Shown here: positions 1-6,427 of the stretch, piece after piece
How positions within the stretch are numbered: position 1 is the first letter of the stretch
Layout of the letters: each line of letters opens with the position of its first letter
Source of the DNA: an uncultured Clostridia bacterium
GTDB taxonomy: Bacteria; Bacillota; Clostridia; Oscillospirales; Ruminococcaceae
DNA: 7,302 bases
Assembly: GCA_947072265.1 (NCBI GenBank)
Contig: CAMTHN010000030.1
Location: 1 to 7,302, forward strand
Reading direction: 5' to 3'
Notes under the pieces: generated by a model
Databases searched by the model: none
What the model was told of the DNA's origin: nothing
The model's input: only the letters and a program-made list of their open reading frames with translations
Translations under genes and position numbers: made by a program

Positions 1-11
1 ATATATAAATG

Positions 12-35
12 TTAATATTATATAGAGAATATTAA
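12..35. promoter_or_regulatory. Inverted repeat in the nifJ leader, possible operator
   Basis: TTAATATT (12-19) and AATATTAA (28-35) are perfect reverse complements separated by eight bases. The repeat lies about 60 bases before the nifJ start, where a promoter or operator would be expected. TATAGA, a -10-like word, occurs inside the spacer and running to its edge (21-26) and again at 38-43, but neither has a convincing -35 partner. A redox or nutrient regulator site is possible. The arms do not match the Rex consensus (TTGTTAA-N4-TTAACAA) well. In such AT-rich sequence an eight-base inverted repeat can also arise by chance. Confidence 0.25.
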
Positions 36-78
36 GGTATAGACGATTACTAATTTATCCTTTATTTATAAATATTTT

Positions 79-83
79 GGAGG
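79..83 (+). promoter_or_regulatory. Ribosome binding site of nifJ, decides its start
   Basis: GGAGG lies eleven bases before ATG 95. The in-frame TTG at 77 overlaps this motif and would have no ribosome binding site of its own. The family's conserved N-terminus (basic residues then TMDGNTAA) also begins just after ATG 95, so the longer reading from 77 is rejected. Confidence 0.8.
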
Positions 84-94
84 TTATTCTAATC

Positions 95-3000
95 ATGATA
101 AAAAGAAAATTTGAAACAATGGACGGAAATACTGCCGCTTCTCATGTTTCTTATGCATTTACAGATGTAGCTGCAATCTATCCTATAAGTCCATCTTCTA
201 TGATGGCGGAAAATACGGATAGATGGTCTACTGAAGGTAAAAAAAATATATTTGGTCAAAAAGTACAAGTTGTTGAAATGCAATCTGAGGGTGGAGCTGC
301 AGGAGCAATTCACGGATCTCTTGTTGGTGGAGCGTTAACTACAACTTTTACCTGTTCACAAGGACTTCTTTTAATGATTCCTAATATGTATAAAATGGCT
401 GGAGAACTATTGCCGGCGGTTATAAATGTTTCTGCTCGTGCAATAGCTACACACGCACTTTCTATATTCGGTGATCATTCTGATATATATGCATCAAGAC
501 AAACTGGATTTTGTATGGTTGCTTCTACAAATGCACAAGAAGCAATGGATCTTGGTGCGGTTGTACATCTATCTGCTATAAAAGGTTCTCTTCCTTTTGT
601 ACATTTTTTTGATGGATATAGAACATCTGATGAGCTTCGTAAAATTCAAATTTGGGATACAGAAGACTTAAAAACATTTGCTGATTATGATTGTATAGAA
701 GACTTTAGAAATAGAGCGATGAATCCAAATACTCCAAATGAACGTGGAACTGCTCAAAATCCTGATGTTTTCTTCCAAGCTAGAGAAGCGATTAATCCAT
801 ATTATGAAAATATTGTTAATGTTGTTGAAGATAAAATGAACTTCATAAACGAAAAAATTGGGACAGACTATAAACTCTTCAACTATTATGGAGCAGCTGA
901 TGCTGACCATATTATAGTTGCTATGGGATCAGTTTGTGACACTATTGTAGAAACAATTGAGTTTTTAGCATCTAAAGGTGAAAAAATTGGACTTGTAAAA
1001 GTTAGATTATTTAGACCATTTAGTGTAAAACATTTTTTAGCATCTATGCCAAAAAGTGTAAAAACTATAAGTGTGCTTGATAGAGGAAAAGAGCCAGGAG
1101 CAGTGGGAGAGCCGTTATTTATGGATATTGTTACTTCTATTAAAGATACAGAATTTAAAGATGTCAAAGTTCTTAACGGAAGATATGGACTTGCTTCTAA
1201 AAATACAACTCCTTCTCATATCGCTTCTGTGTATAGAAATAAAGAAAAAACTCCTTTTACTGTTGGAATAAATGATGATGTAACTTATCTTTCTTTACCT
1301 ATTCCTACACAAGATGAGATAATCAATACAACTCCAGCGGGAACAAAATGTTGTACTTTCTGGGGTCTTGGCGCAGATGGAACTGTTGGAGCTAATAAAA
1401 ACTCTATAAAGATTATTGGAGATAATACAGATTTATATACTCAAGCTTATTTTTCTTATGATTCAAAAAAATCTGGAGGGTTAACTGTTTCGCATCTTCG
1501 TTTTGGAAGCGAAAAGATAACTTCAACTTATCTAGTTGATCAGGCTGATTTTGTTGCTTGTCATAATCCTTCATATGTAAAAAAATATGATATAACTATG
1601 ATAACTAGTATAAAACCTAATGGTACATTTCTTATAAACTCTTCATGGTCAGAAGAAGAATTTAGTGAAAAATTATCTATACCAGCAAAAAAATATCTGC
1701 ATGATAATAATATATCTGTATATACTATTGATGGTGTTAGAATTGCAAAAGAAATTGGCTTGGGAAATAGAATAAATACTATTTTACAATCTGCATTCTT
1801 TAAATTAGCAAGTATTATTCCTATAGAAGATGCTGTTAAATTTATGAAAGATGCAGCAACTAAGACATATAGTAAAAAAGGTGAAGAAATCGTTAAGATG
1901 AATCATCTAGCAATCGATCAAGGTTGTGAAAGAGTTGTAAAACTAAATATTCCGTTAGATTGGGATGAAGGTGTGAAGAAAGAAATTAAAACTCTTATTA
2001 AATGTAGTTCTGATTCTCTTTCTAAATACGTAAATAACCTTCTTGTTCCTATAAATAAAGAATCTGGAAACGATTTGCCTGTTTCAAAATTTTCTGATTA
2101 TGTAACGGGGGCATATCCTTCTGGATCTTCCGCGCATGAAAGAAGAGGGATCGCATCGGATGTTCCTAGTTGGGATCCAGATAATTGCATACAATGTAAT
2201 TTTTGTTCATATGTTTGTCCACACGGAGTTATACGCCCCGTGGTTATGACAAAAGAAGAAGTTGATAAAGCTCCAAAAGATATGAAAGTTATTCCTATGA
2301 ATGGTATGCCAGATACTTTTTTTGCCATTACCGTTTCTACATTAGATTGTACAGGTTGTGGATCTTGTATAAATGTTTGTCCTGGTAAAAAAGGAAATAA
2401 AGCTCTTGGTCTAGAGCCGATAGATAGTCAACTTCCAAAGCAAGAATATTTTGATTATGGAAAAGCTCTACTTCCAAAACAAGAGGTTTTAGCTAAATTC
2501 AAATCAACTACAGTTAAGGGAAGTCAATTTAAACAACCTCTTCTTGAATTTTCTGGAGCATGTGCAGGATGTGGAGAGACACCTTATGCAAAACTTGTTA
2601 CACAATTATATGGAGATAGCATGTGTATAGCGAATGCAACTGGATGTTCTTCTATATGGGGAGGATCTTCACCATCTACACCATATACAACCAATCATAA
2701 AGGCGAAGGACCTGCTTGGGCAAATTCATTGTTTGAAGATAATGCAGAGTTTGGTTTTGGAATTAATCTTGCTCAAAAAGCTATTAGAAATCAAATTATA
2801 GACCATATAGATGCTATTTCAGCAGAAACTCCAGAGCTTTCTTCTGCAGTTAAGGAATATAAAGATTCTCTAGCTGATACAATTAGCAATAAATCTGCTA
2901 CAGATAAACTTGTTAATCTAGTTGAAGATTCAACTTCTAAACATGCAGAATTTATTCTTAAATATAAAAAGTTTATATCAAAAAAATCCACATGGATTTT

Positions 3001-3655
3001 TGGTGGAGACGGATGGGCATATGATATTGGTTTTGGAGGACTTGATCATGTTATAGCTTCTGGTGAAAACATAAATATACTTGTTTTTGATACAGAAATA
3101 TATTCTAACACTGGTGGACAAGCTTCAAAATCAACTCCTTTTGGTGCTGCTGCTAAATTTGCATCAAGTGGAAAGGCAATTAAGAAAAAAGATTTAGCTC
3201 AGATTGCTATGACATATGGATATGTATATGTTGCTCAAATTGCACAAGGTGCTGATTATAACCAAACATTAAAAGCAATTACAGAGGCAGAAAGTTATAA
3301 TGGACCTTCTGTAATCATTGCATATTCACCTTGCATAAGCCATGGAATATCAATTGGTATGGATAAAGCACAAACACAACAAAAATTTGCTGTAGAAACT
3401 GGATATTGGAATATCTTTAGATATGATCCAAGACTTATTATAGAAGGTAAAAACCCTTTACAGATAGACTCTAAAGATCCTACAAGAGATTTAAAAGATT
3501 TCCTTGTTGGAGAGATAAGATATAATTCTATACTAAAAAAATTCCCTGATAGAGCGGAAGGAATTATAACTCAAGCTAAAAAGTATTCTTCTGATAAATG
3601 GAATCATCTTAAGAAGATGGCTCAAATAGATTATACAAATAGCAAAGAAGACTAG
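95..3655 (+). CDS. nifJ: Pyruvate:ferredoxin (flavodoxin) oxidoreductase, single-chain
   Basis: Cytoplasmic enzyme that oxidises pyruvate with CoA to acetyl-CoA and CO2 and passes electrons to ferredoxin or flavodoxin, central to clostridial fermentation. The 1186-residue protein has the fused domain order of the family. An N-terminal pyrimidine-binding domain carries YPISPSS (30-36), the conserved Glu65 and the pyruvate-contacting Arg115. A transketolase-C-like domain follows, then the gamma domain. A 2[4Fe-4S] ferredoxin domain has Cys698/701/704/708 and Cys752/755/758/762. The C-terminal thiamine-diphosphate domain has GDGWAYDIG (971-979), SNTGGQ (1004-1009) and the proximal-cluster ligands Cys823, Cys826, Cys851 and Cys1080. 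All expected ligands are present, so it should be active. Serine 32 stands where the family usually has threonine (YPITPSS). The C-terminus is shorter than the 1232-residue Desulfovibrio africanus enzyme, so the protective C-terminal extension is reduced. The start is ATG 95 rather than TTG 77. It appears monocistronic. Confidence 0.97.
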   Translation: MIKRKFETMDGNTAASHVSYAFTDVAAIYPISPSSMMAENTDRWSTEGKKNIFGQKVQVVEMQSEGGAAGAIHGSLVGGALTTTFTCSQGLLLMIPNMYKMAGELLPAVINVSARAIATHALSIFGDHSDIYASRQTGFCMVASTNAQEAMDLGAVVHLSAIKGSLPFVHFFDGYRTSDELRKIQIWDTEDLKTFADYDCIEDFRNRAMNPNTPNERGTAQNPDVFFQAREAINPYYENIVNVVEDKMNFINEKIGTDYKLFNYYGAADADHIIVAMGSVCDTIVETIEFLASKGEKIGLVKVRLFRPFSVKHFLASMPKSVKTISVLDRGKEPGAVGEPLFMDIVTSIKDTEFKDVKVLNGRYGLASKNTTPSHIASVYRNKEKTPFTVGINDDVTYLSLPIPTQDEIINTTPAGTKCCTFWGLGADGTVGANKNSIKIIGDNTDLYTQAYFSYDSKKSGGLTVSHLRFGSEKITSTYLVDQADFVACHNPSYVKKYDITMITSIKPNGTFLINSSWSEEEFSEKLSIPAKKYLHDNNISVYTIDGVRIAKEIGLGNRINTILQSAFFKLASIIPIEDAVKFMKDAATKTYSKKGEEIVKMNHLAIDQGCERVVKLNIPLDWDEGVKKEIKTLIKCSSDSLSKYVNNLLVPINKESGNDLPVSKFSDYVTGAYPSGSSAHERRGIASDVPSWDPDNCIQCNFCSYVCPHGVIRPVVMTKEEVDKAPKDMKVIPMNGMPDTFFAITVSTLDCTGCGSCINVCPGKKGNKALGLEPIDSQLPKQEYFDYGKALLPKQEVLAKFKSTTVKGSQFKQPLLEFSGACAGCGETPYAKLVTQLYGDSMCIANATGCSSIWGGSSPSTPYTTNHKGEGPAWANSLFEDNAEFGFGINLAQKAIRNQIIDHIDAISAETPELSSAVKEYKDSLADTISNKSATDKLVNLVEDSTSKHAEFILKYKKFISKKSTWIFGGDGWAYDIGFGGLDHVIASGENINILVFDTEIYSNTGGQASKSTPFGAAAKFASSGKAIKKKDLAQIAMTYGYVYVAQIAQGADYNQTLKAITEAESYNGPSVIIAYSPCISHGISIGMDKAQTQQKFAVETGYWNIFRYDPRLIIEGKNPLQIDSKDPTRDLKDFLVGEIRYNSILKKFPDRAEGIITQAKKYSSDKWNHLKKMAQIDYTNSKED

Positions 3656-3659
3656 ACAA

Positions 3660-3705
3660 AAATAAAAAAGAACAATAGATTAATATCTATTGTTCTTTTT
3701 TATTT
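3660..3705 (+). terminator. Intrinsic terminator after nifJ
   Basis: A perfect 21-base-pair stem (3660-3680 with 3685-3705) closes a four-base loop TAAT, starting five bases after the nifJ stop codon. The core AGAACAATAGAT / ATCTATTGTTCT is followed by six T residues (3696-3701), which pair with an A-run on the left arm. The A-run/T-run symmetry would let it work in both directions, but no gene approaches from the right. It should isolate nifJ from the cotJ operon. Confidence 0.88.
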
Positions 3706-3734
3706 ATATAAATTTATATAAATAAATTTATAAA
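3703..3734. repeat. Tandem AT-rich palindromic decamers before the cotJ promoter
   Basis: TTTATATAAA, itself a palindrome, occurs twice head to tail (3703-3712 and 3713-3722). An imperfect third unit follows, ending in TTTATAAA (3727-3734). The array lies directly upstream of the putative cotJ promoter and its end touches the AC at 3734-3735. It could act as an UP-like element or a regulator site. Simple AT-rich drift is an equally good explanation. Confidence 0.35.
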
Positions 3735-3761
3735 CCTATTAGATAGCTTTCACATATTATA
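3734..3761 (+). promoter_or_regulatory. Putative sigma-K-type (mother-cell) promoter of cotJ
   Basis: AC (3734-3735), a 17-base spacer and CATATTATA (3753-3761) fit the AC-N16/17-CATANNNTA consensus described for sigma-K. Transcription would start near 3768, about 20 bases before the cotJA ribosome binding site. The sigma-E -10 consensus also begins CATA, but no good sigma-E -35 lies 14-15 bases upstream. In Bacillus subtilis cotJ is a sigma-E operon, so the exact sigma factor is uncertain. Confidence 0.45.
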
Positions 3762-3801
3762 TCTTGTAAAGATTTTAAAAAATGAAAAGGAGATTTTAAC
3801 T

Positions 3802-4005
3802 ATGGAAAAGCAAGCTTATATAAAATCTAAATGTAAACCCGAAGTTCCTGAAAAATTTCCAAGTTATAGTATGGCGTATATTCCTTTCCAATGTTGGGGA
3901 GAAATTTATGATAGCGAGACTGCGTTTAACAGAGGAACGCTATTTCCAGACTTAGACCTTCCATTTATAGGAGAGGAGCCTATCGCTGATGACCGAAAGA
4001 AATAA
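3802..4005 (+). CDS. cotJA: Spore coat protein CotJA
   Basis: Small spore-coat-associated protein of 67 residues, encoded by the first gene of the cotJ operon. In Bacillus the CotJ proteins sit in the inner coat and CotJA is needed for CotJC assembly. The family signature is visible: an aromatic AYIPFQCW segment (25-32) and GTLFPDLDLPF (45-55), which gives the GT-L-P-L-D-PF pattern. There is no signal peptide or membrane segment, as expected for a protein made in the mother cell. The protein is somewhat shorter than the Bacillus subtilis version (about 80 residues), mainly at the N-terminus. AGGAG at 3788-3792 lies nine bases before the ATG. The last 17 bases overlap the start of cotJB in another frame, so translation of the two is probably coupled. 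Confidence 0.92.
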   Translation: MEKQAYIKSKCKPEVPEKFPSYSMAYIPFQCWGEIYDSETAFNRGTLFPDLDLPFIGEEPIADDRKK

Positions 4006-4246
4006 ATATTTAAAAAGATTACAAATTTGCGATTTTACACTTGAAGAAGTTGGTCTTTATTTAGATACACATCCTAAAGATAAAACAGCTCTTGAATTTT
4101 ATGAAAAATATCTAGAGATACAGAAAAAAACAAAAAAAGAATATATTTCAAAATTTGGACCAATACAGACTACAGATTATGATGGTTCGGATTATTGGAA
4201 ATGGGTGGATTCACCTTGGCCATGGGAAAGACAGAAGGAGGAGTAA
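3989..4246 (+). CDS. cotJB: Spore coat protein CotJB
   Basis: Second gene of the cotJ operon, 85 residues, close to the 87 of Bacillus subtilis CotJB. It is a coat component whose biochemical role is not established. The N-terminal half (4-48) is predicted helical and carries the family pattern of a short helix, LYLDTHP (23-29) and ALEFYEKY (34-41). The C-terminus is rich in tryptophan (Trp70, 72, 77, 79) in the conserved YWKWVDSPWPWE segment. It is highly charged with no membrane segment or signal peptide. The ATG lies inside the end of cotJA, with AGGAG at 3974-3978 ten bases upstream. The ribosome binding site for cotJC is in turn embedded in the last codons of this gene, so the three genes form a tightly packed transcript. 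Confidence 0.93.
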   Translation: MTERNKYLKRLQICDFTLEEVGLYLDTHPKDKTALEFYEKYLEIQKKTKKEYISKFGPIQTTDYDGSDYWKWVDSPWPWERQKEE

Positions 4247-4249
4247 TCT

Positions 4250-4861
4250 ATGTGGGTATACGAAAAAAAACTTCAGTATCCTGTAAATATAAAAAATCCA
4301 AACCCTGCTCTTGCTAAAGTTATAATAACCCAATTTGGAGGTCCTGATGGAGAGTTGGGGGCAGCTACTAGATATCTATCACAAAGATACACTGCACCTT
4401 ATAAAGAGGTTAAAGGTATACTTACAGATATCGGAACAGAAGAGCTGGCACATATGGAGATGGTTTCAGCAATTGTATATCAATTAACTAGAAATATCTC
4501 GATAGATGATATAAAGAAGAGTGGTTTTGCAGATTATTATGTAGATCATACAACGGGCTTATATCCTTTAAGTGCATCAGGAGATGCTTTTTCTGCCAGC
4601 GCTTTACAATCTAAAGGAGATGTTATTGCAGATCTTACAGAAGATTTAGCTGCAGAGCAAAAAGCAAGAGTTACCTATGATAATATCTTAAGATTGGCTG
4701 ATGATCCAGATGTTAGGGATCCTATAAAATTTCTTCGAGAACGTGAAATAGTTCATTTTCAAAGATTTGGAGAAGCTTTACGTATTTCGCAGGATAATTT
4801 AGACTCTAAAAATTTCTATGCGTTTAACCCATCTTTTGATAAACCTAAAAAACAAAAATAG
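4250..4861 (+). CDS. cotJC: Spore coat manganese catalase CotJC
   Basis: Non-haem dimanganese catalase of the spore coat, degrading hydrogen peroxide to water and oxygen; it is also credited with coat cross-linking or protection roles in clostridial spores. The 203-residue protein opens with the hallmark MWVYEKKLQYPV. Residues expected to bind the two manganese ions, by comparison with the Lactobacillus plantarum enzyme, are all present: Glu35 (GPDGELGAA), Glu65 and His68 (EELAHME), Glu136 (AAEQKAR) and His169 (EREIVHFQRF). It is therefore probably an active ferritin-like four-helix protein. It is about 14 residues longer than the Bacillus subtilis protein because of a Lys-rich C-terminal tail. 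AAGGAGG at 4235-4241, inside the end of cotJB, is eight bases before the ATG. A run of eight A residues at 4263-4270 covers codons 5-7. The stop codon TAG is the first triplet of the following palindrome. Confidence 0.96.
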   Translation: MWVYEKKLQYPVNIKNPNPALAKVIITQFGGPDGELGAATRYLSQRYTAPYKEVKGILTDIGTEELAHMEMVSAIVYQLTRNISIDDIKKSGFADYYVDHTTGLYPLSASGDAFSASALQSKGDVIADLTEDLAAEQKARVTYDNILRLADDPDVRDPIKFLREREIVHFQRFGEALRISQDNLDSKNFYAFNPSFDKPKKQK

Positions 4862-4912
4862 TGAATATAAAAGGCTATCTATTTTAAAATAGATAGCTTT
4901 TTATATTCACTA
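4859..4912. terminator. Long palindromic terminator after cotJC
   Basis: The 27-base arms 4859-4885 and 4886-4912 are reverse complements except for one G-T wobble pair (G4873 or its neighbour against T), giving a 54-base near-perfect palindrome. Its core GCTATCTATTTT / AAAATAGATAGC is followed by five T residues (4898-4902), a standard intrinsic terminator. The outer arms, A- and T-rich, extend the stem through the cotJC stop codon. The hairpin is close to symmetrical and could stop transcription from either side. Its right edge overlaps the proposed -35 element of dpaA (4909-4910). Confidence 0.85.
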
Positions 4913-4936
4913 TTTTATACCATTACACATAATATA
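4909..4936 (+). promoter_or_regulatory. Putative sigma-K-type promoter of dpaAB
   Basis: AC (4909-4910), 17 bases, then CATAATATA (4928-4936) match the sigma-K pattern AC-N16/17-CATANNNTA. The spacing is identical to that of the element before cotJ, and both share CACATAWTATA across the -10. Transcription would start near 4943, leaving a leader of about 14 bases to the ribosome binding site. In Bacillus subtilis the spoVF operon is transcribed by sigma-K, which supports the call. Confidence 0.55.
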
Positions 4937-4956
4937 AAAATATAAAACTACAAAAT

Positions 4957-4961
4957 GGAGG
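4957..4961 (+). promoter_or_regulatory. Ribosome binding site that sets the dpaA start
   Basis: GGAGG is eight bases before TTG 4970. The in-frame ATG at 4955 is fused to this motif (ATGGAGG) and has no ribosome binding site upstream of it, so TTG 4970 is preferred as the start. This also brings the N-terminus to within a residue of Bacillus subtilis SpoVFA. Confidence 0.7.
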
Positions 4962-4969
4962 ATGATTTT

Positions 4970-5851
4970 TTGACAAATTTAAATTTCTTAATAATCGGGG
5001 GAGATATAAGACTTTTGTATTTAGCAGAAATACTCGCTAAAAAAAATAATACAATTTATTTAATCGGTCATTATATTGATAAGGATATAAAAAACATTAT
5101 TAATTTAAATGATATTTCAGAGATAAATTGTGATATAAATTGTATTATTCTACCCGTTATAACTAGCTTTGATGATGAAACCGTTAATATATTATTTACG
5201 CAACAAAAAGTTTATATTGATAAAATTATAGAACTATCAGATGAGGAAACAACTATATTTGTGGGAAATTGTTCATATATATTATCAGAAAAATTTAAGG
5301 ATAATAATATAAAATTTTATGATTATTTTACTGATGAAAAATTAACAATATTAAATGCAATAGCAACTTCCGAAGGGGCTATAAAATTAGCTATAGAAAA
5401 CACATTAAAAACCTTATATAAATCTAAAATTTTAATAACAGGGTTTGGGAGAATAAGTAAAATATTATTAAATCATTTAAAAGGTTTTAATGCAGATATA
5501 TTGATAGCTGCAAGATCACAAGAGCAGAGAGTTTGGGCAGAGTCGAATGGAGCAAAGTCTATACATATTAAAGATATTGCTAAAACAAATACTATTCAAG
5601 ATATAGATATTGTATTTAATACTATACCATCTATGATATTTGATAAAAATACTCTTTTATTATTAAAAAAAGACTGTTTAATTATTGATCTTGCTTCAAA
5701 GCCTGGTGGAGTTGATTTTGATTTTGCAAAAAAAACAAATAAAAAAATTATCTGGGCAGGAGGGCTTCCAGGAAAAATATCTCCTCTATCTGCAACAGAA
5801 TATATTTTAGAAGTTGTTGAAAAAAATTTACAAATAGGAGAAAATATATGA
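4970..5851 (+). CDS. dpaA: Dipicolinate synthase subunit A
   Basis: Dehydrogenase-like subunit (SpoVFA) of dipicolinate synthase, which converts the lysine-pathway intermediate 4-hydroxy-tetrahydrodipicolinate to dipicolinic acid in the mother cell for export to the spore core. The 293 residues match the family length (297 in Bacillus subtilis). The N-terminal DpaA domain begins LNFLIIGGD (4-12). A Rossmann fold follows, with ILITGFGR (154-161), AARS (180-183), NTIPSMI (217-223), DLASKPGG (240-247) and GGLPGKISP (264-272), all aligned with SpoVFA. In the nucleotide-binding loop the third glycine of GxGxxG is Ser163 (GFGRIS). The gene has more TTA/ATA-rich codons than nifJ. The start is TTG 4970; the alternative ATG 4955 would add five residues. 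The stop overlaps the dpaB start by four bases (ATGA), typical of a coupled operon. Confidence 0.95.
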   Translation: MTNLNFLIIGGDIRLLYLAEILAKKNNTIYLIGHYIDKDIKNIINLNDISEINCDINCIILPVITSFDDETVNILFTQQKVYIDKIIELSDEETTIFVGNCSYILSEKFKDNNIKFYDYFTDEKLTILNAIATSEGAIKLAIENTLKTLYKSKILITGFGRISKILLNHLKGFNADILIAARSQEQRVWAESNGAKSIHIKDIAKTNTIQDIDIVFNTIPSMIFDKNTLLLLKKDCLIIDLASKPGGVDFDFAKKTNKKIIWAGGLPGKISPLSATEYILEVVEKNLQIGENI

Positions 5852-6417
5852 TAAAGATTGGATATGCACTAACAGGATCATTCTGTACCTTTGATATATC
5901 TATAAAATCAATAAAAGAACTTGTGGATTTAGGATATGATCTAACAGCTATAATGTCATATAATGCTTATGAAATTGATACTAGATTTGGGGAATCTAAA
6001 GAATTTATTAGAAAAATTGAAGAAATTACACAAAAGAAAATAATACATACTCTTCAGTCTGCAGAACCAATAGGACCTAAAAAAATGTTTGATATAATAA
6101 TCGTTGCACCATGTACGGGAAATACCTTAGCAAAGTTAGCATATTCTATAATTGATACTCCAGTAACCCTTGCGGTAAAATCCCATCTTAGAAATTCTAG
6201 TCCTGTTGTGATTTTAGTTTCAACTAATGATGCACTTAGTGGAGCTTCAAAAAATATTGGAATGCTTATGAATTATAAAAATTATTATTTTGTTCCTATG
6301 AACCAAGATGATTATCAAAAAAAGCCTAGATCCATAGTAGGAGATTTTTCTAAAATTCCAGAAACAATTAAAAAAGCTCTAGAAGATAGACAAATTCAAC
6401 CAATTATTTTTGAATAA
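5848..6417 (+). CDS. dpaB: Dipicolinate synthase subunit B (flavoprotein-like)
   Basis: Partner subunit (SpoVFB) of dipicolinate synthase, belonging to the flavoprotein family of FMN-binding HFCD-type proteins. It acts with DpaA in the mother cell to make dipicolinic acid. At 189 residues it is about ten shorter than Bacillus subtilis SpoVFB (200), lacking part of the N- and C-terminal ends. Matching segments run along its whole length: YALTGSFCTF (6-15), TRFGES (45-50), AEPIGPK (72-78), APCTGNTLAKLA (87-98, the likely FMN-phosphate loop), VSTNDAL (124-130) and FVPMNQDD (148-155). No membrane segment or signal peptide is present. AGGAG at 5836-5840 lies seven bases before the ATG. Unlike in Bacillus subtilis, where asd, dapG and dapA follow, no lysine-pathway gene comes next; a convergent gene begins ten bases after the stop. 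Confidence 0.95.
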   Translation: MIKIGYALTGSFCTFDISIKSIKELVDLGYDLTAIMSYNAYEIDTRFGESKEFIRKIEEITQKKIIHTLQSAEPIGPKKMFDIIIVAPCTGNTLAKLAYSIIDTPVTLAVKSHLRNSSPVVILVSTNDALSGASKNIGMLMNYKNYYFVPMNQDDYQKKPRSIVGDFSKIPETIKKALEDRQIQPIIFE

Positions 6418-6427
6418 GTTTTAAAAT

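Noticed and set aside
77..94. Extended nifJ start at TTG 77
   Set aside because: It overlaps the GGAGG ribosome binding site and has none of its own; homologues begin at the residue encoded by ATG 95.
2098..2328. Open frames on the minus strand inside nifJ (also 89-313, 668-910, 886-1167, 2791-2991) and the plus-strand frame 1071-1271
   Set aside because: They lie fully within the well-supported nifJ frame, lack recognisable domains and look like antisense or shifted-frame shadows.
4119..4140. Two runs of seven A residues in cotJB as a programmed frameshift site
   Set aside because: The cotJB frame stays open and matches family length through this stretch, and no downstream structure or alternative product is evident.
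3741..4900. Shared decamer AGATAGCTTT at 3741-3750 and 4891-4900 as a common regulatory site
   Set aside because: One copy is in the cotJ promoter spacer, the other in the terminator arm before the dpaA -35; the different positions relative to the promoters suggest coincidence.
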